Assembly: GCF_900112765.1 (NCBI RefSeq)
Contig: NZ_FOMZ01000004.1
Coordinates: 297,446-361,445, forward strand
Origin: Actinopolyspora alba
GTDB taxonomy: Bacteria; Actinomycetota; Actinomycetes; Mycobacteriales; Pseudonocardiaceae
DNA length: 64,000 nt
Direction of reading: 5' to 3'
The notes under the pieces are model-generated. The model was not told the DNA's origin. It saw nothing but the letters and a program-made list of their open reading frames with translations, and did not search any database. Positions 33,320-41,897 of this stretch are shown in pieces. Numbering within the stretch: the stretch's first letter is position 1; each line of letters opens with the position of its first letter. The translations under genes and the position numbers were made by a program.

Positions 33320-34603
33320 GTGCCGCCGAGCACGCCGCTATCGGGGGGTGCCAGTGGGATGCCGGAAGACGCGAAGCGGGGACACGCGAAACCGGGACAA
33401 GCGACACCCGGGCGTGCGACGCCGGGAGAACCGCTGATCGTCACCGACGATCCCGATCTCGCCGCTGAACTTGCCGGGGTGGCCGCGGCGGCGGGCTGTG
33501 AGCCGCGCCGTGTCGCCACGGCGCGAGAGGTGGGTGAATCCTGGCACGAGGCTCCCGTGGTGCTGCTGGACACCGGCGCGCTGAAGGAGTGTTCGGCGGT
33601 GGGGCTCCCACAGCGTCCCGGGTTGATCCTGGTCACCGCGCGGGCGGAGCCGGAGTTCTGGCGAGCCGCCTTCCAAAGCGGGGCACAACACGCCGTCGAA
33701 CTCGTTTCCGAGGAGCAACGTCTGGTGGGACTGCTCACCGAACTCACCGAGGACGTCCCGCCCCGGGAGGGACGTCTGCTGGCGGTACTCGGCGGCTGTG
33801 GCGGGGCGGGGGCCTCGGTGCTGGCCGCCGTCACCGGTGTGCTCGCCGCCCGTGCGGGCGGGCACTGCACGTTGCTCGACTGCGACCCACTGGGCGGAGG
33901 TCTGGATCTGCTGCTGGGGGAGGAACACACTTCCGGGGTGCGGTGGTCGGAACTGTCGCTGGGCACCGGGAGGTTCACCGCCGCGGCGTTGCGGGAGGCC
34001 CTGCCCTCTCGGCGGCTCGGTTCCGGTGAGATCGCCACCCTGAGCTGTTCCAGGGACGAGGTGCCGCGCGGCATGACACCCGACTCGGTGTGCGCCGTCC
34101 TCGACGCCGCCCGCAGGGCCGGTCAGACCGTGGTGTGCGATCTGCCCCGCGTGCAGAACGAGTCCACTCTGGCGGTGCTGCGTCGCGCCGATCTCACGGT
34201 GCTGGTGGTTCCGGCCGAGATACGAGCTTGCGTCGCGGCGGGTGGAGTGCTCGACGCCGTCCGGGACGTCGTACCCGGACAGCTGCGGGCGATCGTGCGG
34301 GGGCCGTCCCCCGGAGGATTGCGCCTGGTGGACATTCGTCGTGCCCTGGGACTGGAAGTGCTCACCGCGATGCGTACGGATCGCGGGATCGCCGCGCTCG
34401 TCGATCGGTTCGGATTGTGTGCCGTTCGGCTCGGTCAGCACCGGCCACCGGTTCGTGCCGGCAGGAAACTGCTCAGCCTGTTGGACGAGATCACCGGCGA
34501 AGTGCCGCGAACGGCTACTCGGCGGGAGACCTTCGCGCAGCACGGCCGTTCCCCGCTTCGGATCGCTCGCGGTGTCGGCGGGGATGGCCCTCCGAGTCCG
34601 TAG
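33320..34603 (+). CDS. ssd: Septum-site-determining-like protein Ssd (CpaE/MinD family)
   Basis: 427 residues from GTG 33320, with GGGAGG about 8 nt upstream. The N-terminal part resembles a receiver-like domain without phospho-site motifs. The C-terminal MinD/CpaE-type domain has GGCGGAGAS at 158-166 where KGGxGKT should be, so the P-loop lacks its catalytic Lys; LLDCDPLGGGLDLLLG follows as the family's second motif. Degenerate P-loops are typical of actinobacterial Ssd, which affects septum placement and sits ahead of tad genes (Rv3660c upstream of Rv3659c). It may localise the tad machinery. Confidence 0.87.
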   Translation: MPPSTPLSGGASGMPEDAKRGHAKPGQATPGRATPGEPLIVTDDPDLAAELAGVAAAAGCEPRRVATAREVGESWHEAPVVLLDTGALKECSAVGLPQRPGLILVTARAEPEFWRAAFQSGAQHAVELVSEEQRLVGLLTELTEDVPPREGRLLAVLGGCGGAGASVLAAVTGVLAARAGGHCTLLDCDPLGGGLDLLLGEEHTSGVRWSELSLGTGRFTAAALREALPSRRLGSGEIATLSCSRDEVPRGMTPDSVCAVLDAARRAGQTVVCDLPRVQNESTLAVLRRADLTVLVVPAEIRACVAAGGVLDAVRDVVPGQLRAIVRGPSPGGLRLVDIRRALGLEVLTAMRTDRGIAALVDRFGLCAVRLGQHRPPVRAGRKLLSLLDEITGEVPRTATRRETFAQHGRSPLRIARGVGGDGPPSP

Positions 34604-35420
34604 CGCGAGACTTCGAACGCCTTTTTACGTTTCGTGTTCGGTTTTTCGGTGCTCCCGCCTCGTGTGGACGCGGAAAGATCATCGAAGCGTCCGGTCAAAA
34701 TCGTGCTTCTTTTCGGTTGCGATTCGGGATACCCGTACGCGGAAGACCGCGATCGCCTCCGATATCGAAATTCGGCACGAGTGTGGTTCCGAGTCCGTCC
34801 CAATGTGGCGGTGTCGCCCCCAATGTGGCGGTGTCGCCGATTTCGTGGTGCGCCCGGCACTCCGGGGCTCGACTCCCCGGGCGCGTCCCGCTTTCGGGGA
34901 TCCGGGTCTCCCCACGGGCGGTGGCGGTTCTCCCCTAGGGGAAGGACTCGTCACGAGCCGATGCTCGGTACCTGCGGCGAAACGCGCTCACCGAGCTGCG
35001 TCGGAGTGAGCCGGCACCGGTACTCGGGAGTGTCCCCCGTGCTCGGTCACGGTGTTTTCCCTGCTTTTCCTCGGTTTCCCCCAGGCTGATCCGTGTCTCG
35101 CGGTCTCTTCGGTTACCTTAGCGTCGTTCGGGACGGTTCGCACGATGGAAGGAATCCGTGCGGGCGGCATCGCTCTCGCGTGCTGGGGTCTCGGATGCCG
35201 TGTTCCCGGTTCCGGGGATTTTTGATCTTCGAGGAAGATTCTTTTTCGTTGATGTCGAATTCGATCCGGCAAAGTTCGGGGTAATACCGGTAAACTCGCC
35301 GAAGAGTTCTTGCGCGAAGGCCGCGAATGCGACGAGGGGTGCCGTGTTCCGTGGTCACATGCTCGTGGATCCCTTCCGGGGTCACGACTATTTCGGACAG
35401 TTGTCGGGAGGAGGTTCGCG
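34604..35420. other. 817-bp region without a supported gene
   Basis: Between ssd and the next gene the DNA is AT-richer and contains T-rich tracts near 34620. A 20-bp tandem repeat (CAATGTGGCGGTGTCGCC twice) is at 34801-34838, and a small hairpin with a T tract at 35223-35246. Short open frames on both strands lack start signals and look like non-coding composition. TAAACT at 35290-35295 may be the -10 of the 35421 gene. Confidence 0.6.
35223..35246 (+). terminator. Short hairpin with T tract
   Basis: GATCTTC (35224-35230) pairs with GAAGATT (35234-35240) around GAG, then CTTTTT. The stem is weak for this GC-rich host; it may mark the end of a transcript crossing 34604-35220. Confidence 0.4.
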
Positions 35421-35816
35421 GTGTCCGAGTCTTCCAGCTCCAGTCCGCGACCCATGGATGTCACGATCGCCGAGAGTGTTGTTCGTACGGCTACCGGAAC
35501 CGTGGATTCCGAAATGGTGGATCAGATCGCCAGAGTGTTGGCTCGTCACTCCGCGTTCAGTTCCGAACTCGCCGATACGGCCGCCAGGGGATTGCTGTCG
35601 ACCGAGGAAGTCAGCGCCGCGAGTGCGCGTGCACACGAAGTGACCGAGCGTGAGATCCAACGTGTGCTCGCCAGCGCGCGGGTGCACGAGACGGACGCTC
35701 CGGTGCCGCCGCAGCCGCGTGGCAGGCCGGCAGCGGAAACCTACGAGGAGACCTACGAATCGGAGCCGTCGTTGCCCGCGCAGACCGCGGCGGCGATATT
35801 GGGAGTGCATCCCTGA
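35421..35816 (+). CDS. Hypothetical helical protein
   Basis: 131 residues from GTG 35421, preceded by the excellent ribosome site GGGAGGAGG. A Ser-rich start is followed by two amphipathic helices (DSEMVDQIARVLARHSAF; EEVSAASARAHEVTEREIQRVLASARV) and a disordered acidic tail with ETYEETYE. No signal peptide and no recognised domain. It lies between ssd and tadA but is convergent with the small minus-strand gene at 35928. Its closeness to the pilus locus may be incidental. Confidence 0.7.
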   Translation: MSESSSSSPRPMDVTIAESVVRTATGTVDSEMVDQIARVLARHSAFSSELADTAARGLLSTEEVSAASARAHEVTEREIQRVLASARVHETDAPVPPQPRGRPAAETYEETYESEPSLPAQTAAAILGVHP

Positions 35817-35927
35817 TCGAGCTCTTCGGTCAGGTGGTGGGGTGTGATCAGCCGGTCGGCAGCTCCACCCCACCGCTCCACCCCACCGCGGCGCTTCGCG
35901 GTCGATTCGCGACCGTGGGCCGATGTT

Positions 35928-36116
35928 TCAGTGCTCGGGCTGGTGGACGCGGGACGAGAGCGCGTCGATCGTGTCGTCCAGTTCCGCCAACCGTTGCCGG
36001 AGAATCGCGGCGAGTCGCGGATCCTCGGTTTCCTCCAGCGTCGCGGCGAGCTCGCCGTAACGGGTCAGCAGCGTGGCGATGTCGTTGCCCGATGTCTCCC
36101 ACCCCTGCTCGTTCAA
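35928..36116 (-). CDS. Small coiled-coil-like hypothetical protein
   Basis: 62 residues from TTG 36116, with GGGAG 5 nt upstream; this start is better supported than the GTG nine bases before it. The sequence is almost entirely helical (IATLLTRYGELAATLEETED, RLAAILRQRLAELDDTIDAL). Divergent from tadA across a 506-bp gap. Function unknown. Confidence 0.6.
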   Translation of the reverse strand: MNEQGWETSGNDIATLLTRYGELAATLEETEDPRLAAILRQRLAELDDTIDALSSRVHQPEH

Positions 36117-36622
36117 CTTGACTCCCACCCTTTTCGTGTGAGCTTCGCCGGCCCCGCGTGGACCCCGTCGGTACGGCACGAGGCCCCGGAAGTCCGGCTT
36201 CGGTTGTCGCGGCCCGCGGCCGGATTCCTCACCACCGGCTCCGTCGCCGGTTACCCGAACCGAGCGCCCGTCATTCCTTCCCGGACATGTGTGTTCGCCG
36301 ACCCCTTCGGACCGGTGTTTCGGGAGTTCGTTGCTCGCCATCGCTGTGTGCCGTGAAGAGTCCTAACACGAATGGCCTAACGGTGCCATGTGACTCGGGC
36401 TTCGCGACCCCGGTGTCCGCCGGTTCGGCAACGGTGGCTCCTACGCCGCTCGGTCCCTCGCTCCAGCTGTTCGGCGACTGCTTGTCCACAACAGACCCGC
36501 TTTTCCCCAGGGAGCGAGGTTCGGGATTGGCGTCGAGTCCGGATCGGAGCAGTGTGATCGGTGCGGACGACGACGCGGTGCGGGTGCTTTCCCGGCCGCC
36601 GGACGGAACTGAGGTGGGAACG
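36117..36622. other. 506-bp divergent gap upstream of tadA
   Basis: The tadA frame is open through much of this stretch but without a credible start before 36623. The region TCCTAACACGAATGGCCTAACGG at 36360-36382 contains two TAAC elements that could belong to promoters of the tad operon. No RNA gene or repeat recognised. Confidence 0.5.
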
Positions 36623-37852
36623 ATGCCGCTGTCCACCGAGCGAGGCTCCACCGCGGACTCGCACACGCCCTGCTCCGAGCGGGTGGACGAGAATCTCGTG
36701 AACCGGGTACGGGCACGTCTGGTCTCCGAGGGGAGCGACCTCACCGCCCACGCCATAGCCGTCGCCGTACGTGAGGAGAGCGGAGCTCCGCTCGGTGACG
36801 GCGAGGTTCTCCGCACGATCCGCCGACTGCACCGCGAGTTCCTGGGGGCCGGACCACTGGAGTCGTTACTGCGGCGTTCCGATGTCACCGACGTTCTGGT
36901 GAGCGGTCCCGACGAGGTGTGGGTGGACCGGGGTGCCGGTCTGGAACGTGCCGGGGTGAGCTTCACGAACGAGGAGGAGGTGCGCAGGCTCGCCCAGCGG
37001 TTGGCCCTGGCCGCGGGCCGCAGACTGGACGACGCCCAACCCTGGGTCGACGGGTGGTTGCCCGAGAGCACGGCGGGCACCACGGTGCGGTTGCACGCGG
37101 TGCTCGCCCCCGTGGCCGCGGACGGGACGTGCGTCTCGCTGCGAGTTCTGCGGCCGGCGGTGCACGACCTGGCGAGTCTGTGGCGGCTCTCGGCGTTCGA
37201 CTCCGACACCTGGTCGTTGCTGCGCTCGATAGTGGCCGCACGCCCGGCTTTTCTGGTCACGGGAAGTACCGGTTCCGGTAAGACGACACTGCTCGGCGCG
37301 CTGCTGGGGGAGGTGCCCGACACCGAGCGCATCGTGTGCGTGGAGGAGGCGCGGGAACTCAACCCGGTGCACCCTCACGTGGTCCGGCTGGTGGCGCGAA
37401 CTCCCAACATCGAGGGCAGCGGACAGATACGGATGAGCGAACTCGTGCGGCAGGCGTTGCGTATGCGCCCGGACCGGATAGTGGTCGGAGAAGCGCGCGG
37501 TGCCGAGATCCGGGAGCTGCTCGACTGTCTCAACACCGGTCACGAGGGTGGGGCCGGAACGGTGCACGCCAACTCCCCCGCGGAGGTCCCGGCGCGGCTG
37601 GAGGCTCTCGGAGCGCACGGCGGTATGGGGCGTCGGGCGCTGCACAGCCAACTCGCCGCCGCGATCCGGGTGGTGCTGCACATGCGCCGTACCGCCCGCC
37701 GGGGGAGGCACCTCGCGGGGGTAGGGGTGCTGCACCGGGCCGGTTCGGAAGCCCGGGTGCGGCCGGCGTGGGAAGTCGAGTCCGGTTGGGGACCGGGGCG
37801 TCGCCAGCTGCTGGACATGCTCGCGGCGGGAGCGGAGCGGACCGAATGCTGA
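36623..37852 (+). CDS. tadA: TadA/CpaF secretion ATPase
   Basis: 409 residues, ATG 36623 with GAGGTGGGA upstream. Type II/IV secretion ATPase: N-terminal domain with LLRRSDVTDVLVSGPDEVWVDR, Walker A GSTGSGKT at 214-221, the Asp box (VCVEEARELNP), Walker B region IVVGEARGAEIRELLDC and the His box HEGGAGTVHANSP. It powers assembly of Flp/Tad pili from the cytoplasm. First gene of a tight operon; its stop overlaps the tadB start by 7 nt. Matches Rv3659c in the mycobacterial locus. Confidence 0.93.
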   Translation: MPLSTERGSTADSHTPCSERVDENLVNRVRARLVSEGSDLTAHAIAVAVREESGAPLGDGEVLRTIRRLHREFLGAGPLESLLRRSDVTDVLVSGPDEVWVDRGAGLERAGVSFTNEEEVRRLAQRLALAAGRRLDDAQPWVDGWLPESTAGTTVRLHAVLAPVAADGTCVSLRVLRPAVHDLASLWRLSAFDSDTWSLLRSIVAARPAFLVTGSTGSGKTTLLGALLGEVPDTERIVCVEEARELNPVHPHVVRLVARTPNIEGSGQIRMSELVRQALRMRPDRIVVGEARGAEIRELLDCLNTGHEGGAGTVHANSPAEVPARLEALGAHGGMGRRALHSQLAAAIRVVLHMRRTARRGRHLAGVGVLHRAGSEARVRPAWEVESGWGPGRRQLLDMLAAGAERTEC

Positions 37853-38688
37853 CCCCGTCACATGCCCATGGGGCACCGGCGGTTCCGATGTCCGTGGTGC
37901 TCGCTTCCGCGGCGCTGCTGCTCGGTTGGCCCGACCGAGTGGCCGCGAACAGACTGGCGCTGCTGCGCGGTCCGGCCGGTTCCGCTCCGCGTTCGTGGCC
38001 TCGGCCTGTCGTGCCCGTTCTCGGCCTCGGCTGCGTCGTGCCGCTCGTGTCGTTCGCGGACGTCACGGTGACCCTCGTCGTCGTGCTGCTGGTATCGATC
38101 GGCGAGCGACACCGCAGGTGGCGTGCGCGTTCCGCACGCAGGCTGCGGGTGCTGGAAGCGCTGGTGGCGGGACTGCGGGTACTGGTGGGTGAACTGGAGG
38201 TGGGGACGCATCCCGGTGCCGCCGCCGAGAGTGCCGCCGCCGACAGCACAACCGAGGTGAGTGGGTTCTTCGCCGACCTCGCGACCACGGTGCGCCTGGG
38301 AGGTCTCCCCGACCGGGAGTTCGGAACCGGATCGCTGTCCGCCGAGGTACACCGGGATGCCGCCCGGATAGCGCGTCGCTGGCGACTCGCCGAGCGGTAC
38401 GGCATCCCGCTGGCGCGGTTGCTCGAAACCGCGCGGACGGATCTGGAGCACCGGCTCCGGGCCGAGCGGGACGTCGAAGCCAAGCTGGCCGGGGCACGTG
38501 CCACCGCCGCGGTGTTGATCGCCCTACCCGTGCTCGGACTAGCGCTCGGGCAGGCCAGCGGGGCCGATGCCCTGGGCGTGCTCACGACGGACCCGCTCGG
38601 ACACGTCCTGCTGCTGTCGGGAACCGGTTTGCTGTGCGTCGGTGTGCTGTGGGTGCAACGACTGACCGGCAGCGGAGCGCGGCAGTGA
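37846..38688 (+). CDS. tadB: TadB-like inner-membrane platform protein
   Basis: 280 residues, ATG 37846 inside the end of tadA. Two N-terminal hydrophobic segments (VVLASAALLLGW; VVPVLGLGCVVPLVSF and VTLVVVLLVSIG), a cytosolic GspF-like domain with LRVLEALVAGLRVLVGELEVG and ARIARRWRLAERYGIPLARLLETA, then C-terminal TM helices (AVLIALPVLGLALGQASG; VLLLSGTGLLCVGVLW). Fits type II secretion system F domain, TadB member, shorter than proteobacterial TadB. Coupled to tadA and tadC by overlaps. Confidence 0.85.
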   Translation: MLTPSHAHGAPAVPMSVVLASAALLLGWPDRVAANRLALLRGPAGSAPRSWPRPVVPVLGLGCVVPLVSFADVTVTLVVVLLVSIGERHRRWRARSARRLRVLEALVAGLRVLVGELEVGTHPGAAAESAAADSTTEVSGFFADLATTVRLGGLPDREFGTGSLSAEVHRDAARIARRWRLAERYGIPLARLLETARTDLEHRLRAERDVEAKLAGARATAAVLIALPVLGLALGQASGADALGVLTTDPLGHVLLLSGTGLLCVGVLWVQRLTGSGARQ

Positions 38689-39518
38689 CCACGGCCTCCT
38701 CGGTGCCCACGGCCTTGTCGGTGCTCGACCCGCCGGTACTGCCGATGGTGACCGCGGCTCTGCTGCTGTTGGGCGACGGGGCCGCCGCTCGGAGGTTGCG
38801 TGGTGTGCTGCCCGCGCGCCGCGCGGGCGACTCACGGGACGCGTCCCACGCCTCGGGTGCCGGACGCGTGAAAGTCGTTCATGCGCTGCGTGCCTCGGCC
38901 TCGCGGCAGGTGTTCCTGCCGGTCGCACTCGGCTCGGCCGTGGGGCTCGGCACGGTCGTCGTGCTGCTGGGGTCGCACGGTCCTTCGGCGGCCCTGACCG
39001 TGGCACTCGGCGTGGGTGCGGTGTCGGCTCGGGGCTGCCGCCTCGCACTGGCTCGCGGAAGGAGGCCGCCCCCGACTCCGCCGACTCGAGTGGCAGCCGG
39101 CTGTGAGCTGTTGGCCGCGGGACTGCGGGCGGGACTGCCGCCGACAGCCCTGTTGCACGAGATGGCAACCGAGTTCGACACCCCCGCCGCGAACGGGCTC
39201 CGCGAGGTTTCGCGAGCGCTCGCGCTCGGGGCCGATCCGGACACCGCCTGGGAATCCGCCGTGGCACGACCGGAGACCGCCGAACTCGCCAGGGCGGCCC
39301 GTCGCAGCGCGGGCAGCGGCAGCGGCCTCGCGCGAGTCGCCGAGCAGATCGCCGTCCGGCAGCGAGCGGCGGCGCGGGAAAAGGCGATGGCCGATGCGGA
39401 GCGAGCGGCGGTCCGGGTGACGGCACCGCTGGGGCTGTGCTTTCTGCCGTCGTTCTTCTGCCTCGGTGTGCTGCCGATCGTGCTGGGGATGGTCCAACGG
39501 CTCCAGGGCCACTGGTGA
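38685..39518 (+). CDS. tadC: TadC-like inner-membrane platform protein
   Basis: 277 residues, GTG 38685 overlapping the tadB stop (GTGA). GspF-type domain with CELLAAGLRAGLPPTALLHEM, REVSRALALGADPDTAWESA and ARAARRSAGSGSGLARVAEQIA, flanked by hydrophobic segments; C-terminal TM region LGLCFLPSFFCLGVLPIVLGM. Partners TadB in the pilus platform. A 165-bp gap separates it from the pilin-like gene, longer than the other junctions, and may hold a processing site or an internal promoter. Confidence 0.83.
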   Translation: MTTASSVPTALSVLDPPVLPMVTAALLLLGDGAAARRLRGVLPARRAGDSRDASHASGAGRVKVVHALRASASRQVFLPVALGSAVGLGTVVVLLGSHGPSAALTVALGVGAVSARGCRLALARGRRPPPTPPTRVAAGCELLAAGLRAGLPPTALLHEMATEFDTPAANGLREVSRALALGADPDTAWESAVARPETAELARAARRSAGSGSGLARVAEQIAVRQRAAAREKAMADAERAAVRVTAPLGLCFLPSFFCLGVLPIVLGMVQRLQGHW

Positions 39519-39683
39519 GCGGGCGCGTCGCCCGGCGGCAGGACGAGCCGGGAGCCCGGGGGCGGAACCCGCTCGAACGCACCGCTCGGCTCACACGGAC
39601 CGAGCGCTCGGAGGAATCGACCCTGGTTACTGGAAACCTCTGCTTACCGACAACCACCGATGTTCGACGAACGGAGTGAGAAC

Positions 39684-39932
39684 ATGACACGAATTCGACG
39701 GATGTACCAGTATCCCCACGGGGAGTCGCTCCGGAGGATCCCGAACGGATGCCTCCGGTGTCTCCGGCTCGTGCTGCGCGGGGAGTCCGGCATGAGCACG
39801 GCCGAGTACGCGATCGGCACGTTGACGGCGGCCGCTTTCGCCTCGGTGCTGTACATGCTGGTGACAAGTGATTTCGTTACCGAAGCGCTGACCTCGCTGC
39901 TGCGGCAGGCACTGTCGGGGCAGTCGCGTTGA
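39684..39932 (+). CDS. DUF4244 Flp-pilin-like protein
   Basis: 82 residues, ATG 39684 with GGAG upstream. A basic N-terminus ends in RGESGMSTAEYAIG: cleavage after Gly36 would leave a mature pilin starting MSTAEYA with Glu at position +5, the type IVb pilin rule, followed by a single TM helix (LTAAAFASVLYMLV). This is the DUF4244 family that replaces the Flp pilin in actinobacterial tad loci (Rv3656c). No prepilin peptidase gene is in the window. Stop overlaps the TTG of the next gene. Confidence 0.85.
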   Translation: MTRIRRMYQYPHGESLRRIPNGCLRCLRLVLRGESGMSTAEYAIGTLTAAAFASVLYMLVTSDFVTEALTSLLRQALSGQSR

Positions 39933-40384
39933 CCGGCGGTGGTTCGGGCGGGGCGGTGCGCGCGGAAGGCTCCACCGAACCCGACACCGCCCCCGACTCC
40001 GGGAGCGTGACCGTGGAGGCCGCGCTGGGAATCTGCTCGGTGGTGGCCGTTTTCCTGCTGGTGCTGGGGGCGATCACGGCCGTTTTCCTCCAGCTCCGCT
40101 GCACCGATGCCGCTGTCGAGGCGGCCAGGTTGCGTGCCCGCGGGGACGTTGTCCGCGCGGAACGAGCGGTGGAACGCGTGGCCCCGGACAACGCGCGGCA
40201 CCACACCACCGTCGCGAACGGATACGTGACGGTCACCGTCGGCGTTCGGCCGCTCGGGGAGGTCCTTCCACTCCGGTTGCGCGCCCGGGCGCACGCGGCG
40301 CTCGAACCCGGCGTCGCGGGGGCGGACATCCCGGAAGTCGGGCAGCGCGACGCCCCCGGCGGCACTCCGGGGGATCCCGGATGA
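39929..40384 (+). CDS. TadE-like minor pilin
   Basis: 151 residues from TTG 39929, overlapping the upstream stop by 4 nt. The motif SGSVTVEAALG (Gly25 to Gly34) is the TadE prepilin-like segment with Glu30 at +5, followed by a long TM helix (ICSVVAVFLLVLGAITAVFL). The remainder is a short extracytoplasmic domain and a Pro/Gly tail. Homologue of Rv3655c by order. Overlaps the next gene by 4 nt. Confidence 0.82.
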   Translation: MTGGGSGGAVRAEGSTEPDTAPDSGSVTVEAALGICSVVAVFLLVLGAITAVFLQLRCTDAAVEAARLRARGDVVRAERAVERVAPDNARHHTTVANGYVTVTVGVRPLGEVLPLRLRARAHAALEPGVAGADIPEVGQRDAPGGTPGDPG

Positions 40385-40770
40385 GTTCGGTGGGGCGTGC
40401 TCGGTCCGGCGGTGACTCGGTTGACCGGGGCAGCGCCACGGTTCCGGCCGCGGTGCTGACCCTGGCGGTACTCGCGGCGTGCTGGATCGGTGTCCAGTTC
40501 GGTGCGGTGCTCGTCGCGGGTCATCGGGTGCGTGGCGCGGCCGACCTGGCGGCCCTGGCAGCGGCGGCACACAGCCACGAAGGGCGGCACGATGCCTGTT
40601 CCCGTGCGGAGGAGGTAGCACGGCGAATGAACGTCGCGCTGGCCGAATGCCTGATGGACGGTGGACGGGCACGGGTTCGCACCGAACTGGAGGTCCCGGC
40701 GGCACCACCGGGAACCGGGCGCGTGACCGGGCGGGCGATGGCCGGGCCGGTCGACGATCGGCGGGGCTGA
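40381..40770 (+). CDS. TadE-related secretion-neighbourhood protein (Rv3654c-like)
   Basis: 129 residues, ATG 40381 overlapping the previous stop. RGSATVPAAVLTLAVLAACW resembles the TadE N-terminal segment but lacks Glu at +5 (Pro instead). After the TM helix a conserved stretch reads GHRVRGAADLAALAAAAHS, with Cys residues in DACSRAEEVARRMN and AECLMDG that could form a disulfide. This corresponds to the helicase/secretion-neighbourhood TadE-like family. Last gene of the tad operon. Confidence 0.82.
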   Translation: MSSVGRARSGGDSVDRGSATVPAAVLTLAVLAACWIGVQFGAVLVAGHRVRGAADLAALAAAAHSHEGRHDACSRAEEVARRMNVALAECLMDGGRARVRTELEVPAAPPGTGRVTGRAMAGPVDDRRG

Positions 40771-41149
40771 TCGAAGCCTCCGTTCGTCCTCGTTCGCGGT
40801 ACCGGGCCCGGTGGCTGGTTCCGGCGGCGAGCTCCGGCGTGAGTTCCCGCTCCGCGCGTACGTCGTCGAACCGGACGGAGAGCAGGCCGATCCGAATGCT
40901 GCGTCCACAGTGGAATTCAAACGCGTCGTTCGTCCGGCCTCGCCGGGAGAGTCCACTTCGTGCGAGACCGCTCGTCACGCGACGAGTGGTAGCGGTGGGA
41001 CCACTCGTTACCGCTGCGAGTTCGGCCGCTCTGTTATCCGGATCACGCTCGTCGCCCTGCGGTGACCGGTCGTCGACGCGGGGGTGTACGAAACGCCTTC
41101 GCTTGCCGTTGGTTGGAGGTACCAGCGCGGAACAAGGAGGCGTGACGAA
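40771..41149. other. 379-bp gap after the tad operon
   Basis: Open frames exist on both strands here but none has a start signal or recognisable product. No hairpin with a T tract was found after the tad operon. The strong ribosome site AAGGAGG at 41134-41140 belongs to the next gene. Confidence 0.5.
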
Positions 41150-41773
41150 ATGGATTTGGCGACGGAAGGTTGGCGCAATGCCTTCCGGATCGAGCTGCGG
41201 GTGCAGGTCCTCGAACTGGCTTCGCACGGCTGGCCGGTGTTTCCGGGGAGCTACCCTTCGGGCGACGGATGGGTCGGCCGCGAGAGTTCGACCGATGAGA
41301 CCGGGCAGGGGCCGCTTCCGGTGCACCGCGACTGGCGGGACCTGCTGAGCGCCGATGCCGACGACGTCGCCGGCTGGTGGACGACACATCCCTACAGCGT
41401 GCTGTTGGCCACAGGGGCGGGAATCGAGGCGATCGAGGTGGACGCGGACCTCGGACGTCGGACCGCGATCGCGCTGCGCGCGCTGGCAACCCCCACGCCG
41501 ATCGCCGCCACCCCCCACGGCCGGTGGTACTTCTTCACCGAGGCCGGTCAGCGGTTGTCCGAGGAGCTGGCAGCGGCGGACGGCGTGCGACTGCACGCGG
41601 CGGGTAGTTGGCTGCCGCTGCCGCCCTCGACCTTCCCGAACGGAGTACTGCACTGGCGGGTCAAGCCGCAGCTCTGCGGTTGGCGGCTCCCCGAACCGGC
41701 ACACGTCCAGGACGCGCTGATCACCGGACTGCACCGGCTCCACGGTGATCGGGTGCTCACCGCCACGGCCTGA
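41150..41773 (+). CDS. PrimPol N-terminal-like protein (bifunctional primase/polymerase domain)
   Basis: 207 residues, ATG 41150 with AAGGAGG 9 nt upstream. The fold resembles the N-terminal domain of archaeo-eukaryotic-type primase-polymerases: LELASHGWPVFPGSYPSG at the start, WWTTHPYSVLLATGAGIEAIEVDAD with the DxD metal pair Asp98/Asp100, and TPHGRWYFFTEAG with the conserved His. No helicase or C-terminal primase domain follows. In actinobacteria this short single-domain form is a conserved protein of unclear function and may not synthesise DNA. Converges with the MrfA-like helicase gene. Confidence 0.78.
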   Translation: MDLATEGWRNAFRIELRVQVLELASHGWPVFPGSYPSGDGWVGRESSTDETGQGPLPVHRDWRDLLSADADDVAGWWTTHPYSVLLATGAGIEAIEVDADLGRRTAIALRALATPTPIAATPHGRWYFFTEAGQRLSEELAAADGVRLHAAGSWLPLPPSTFPNGVLHWRVKPQLCGWRLPEPAHVQDALITGLHRLHGDRVLTATA

Positions 41774-41897
41774 CGGGGATGCCACGGGCCTGGACCGGGC
41801 CTCGTCACCTCGGTTCCCCGGTGTGCGGTGGCGGAAACTCCCCGGCATCAGTCCCGGAACCCGGTAGTTTCACAACAGAATCCGGCGGTACTGGCGC

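Noticed and set aside
40811-41065. Possible 84-codon gene after the tad operon
   Set aside because: No start signal; the opposite strand reads equally well, so neither is convincing.
39644-41848. Long antisense frame across the pilin, TadE and PrimPol genes
   Set aside because: Composition is Arg/Pro-rich and the plus-strand genes have overlapping starts and family motifs.
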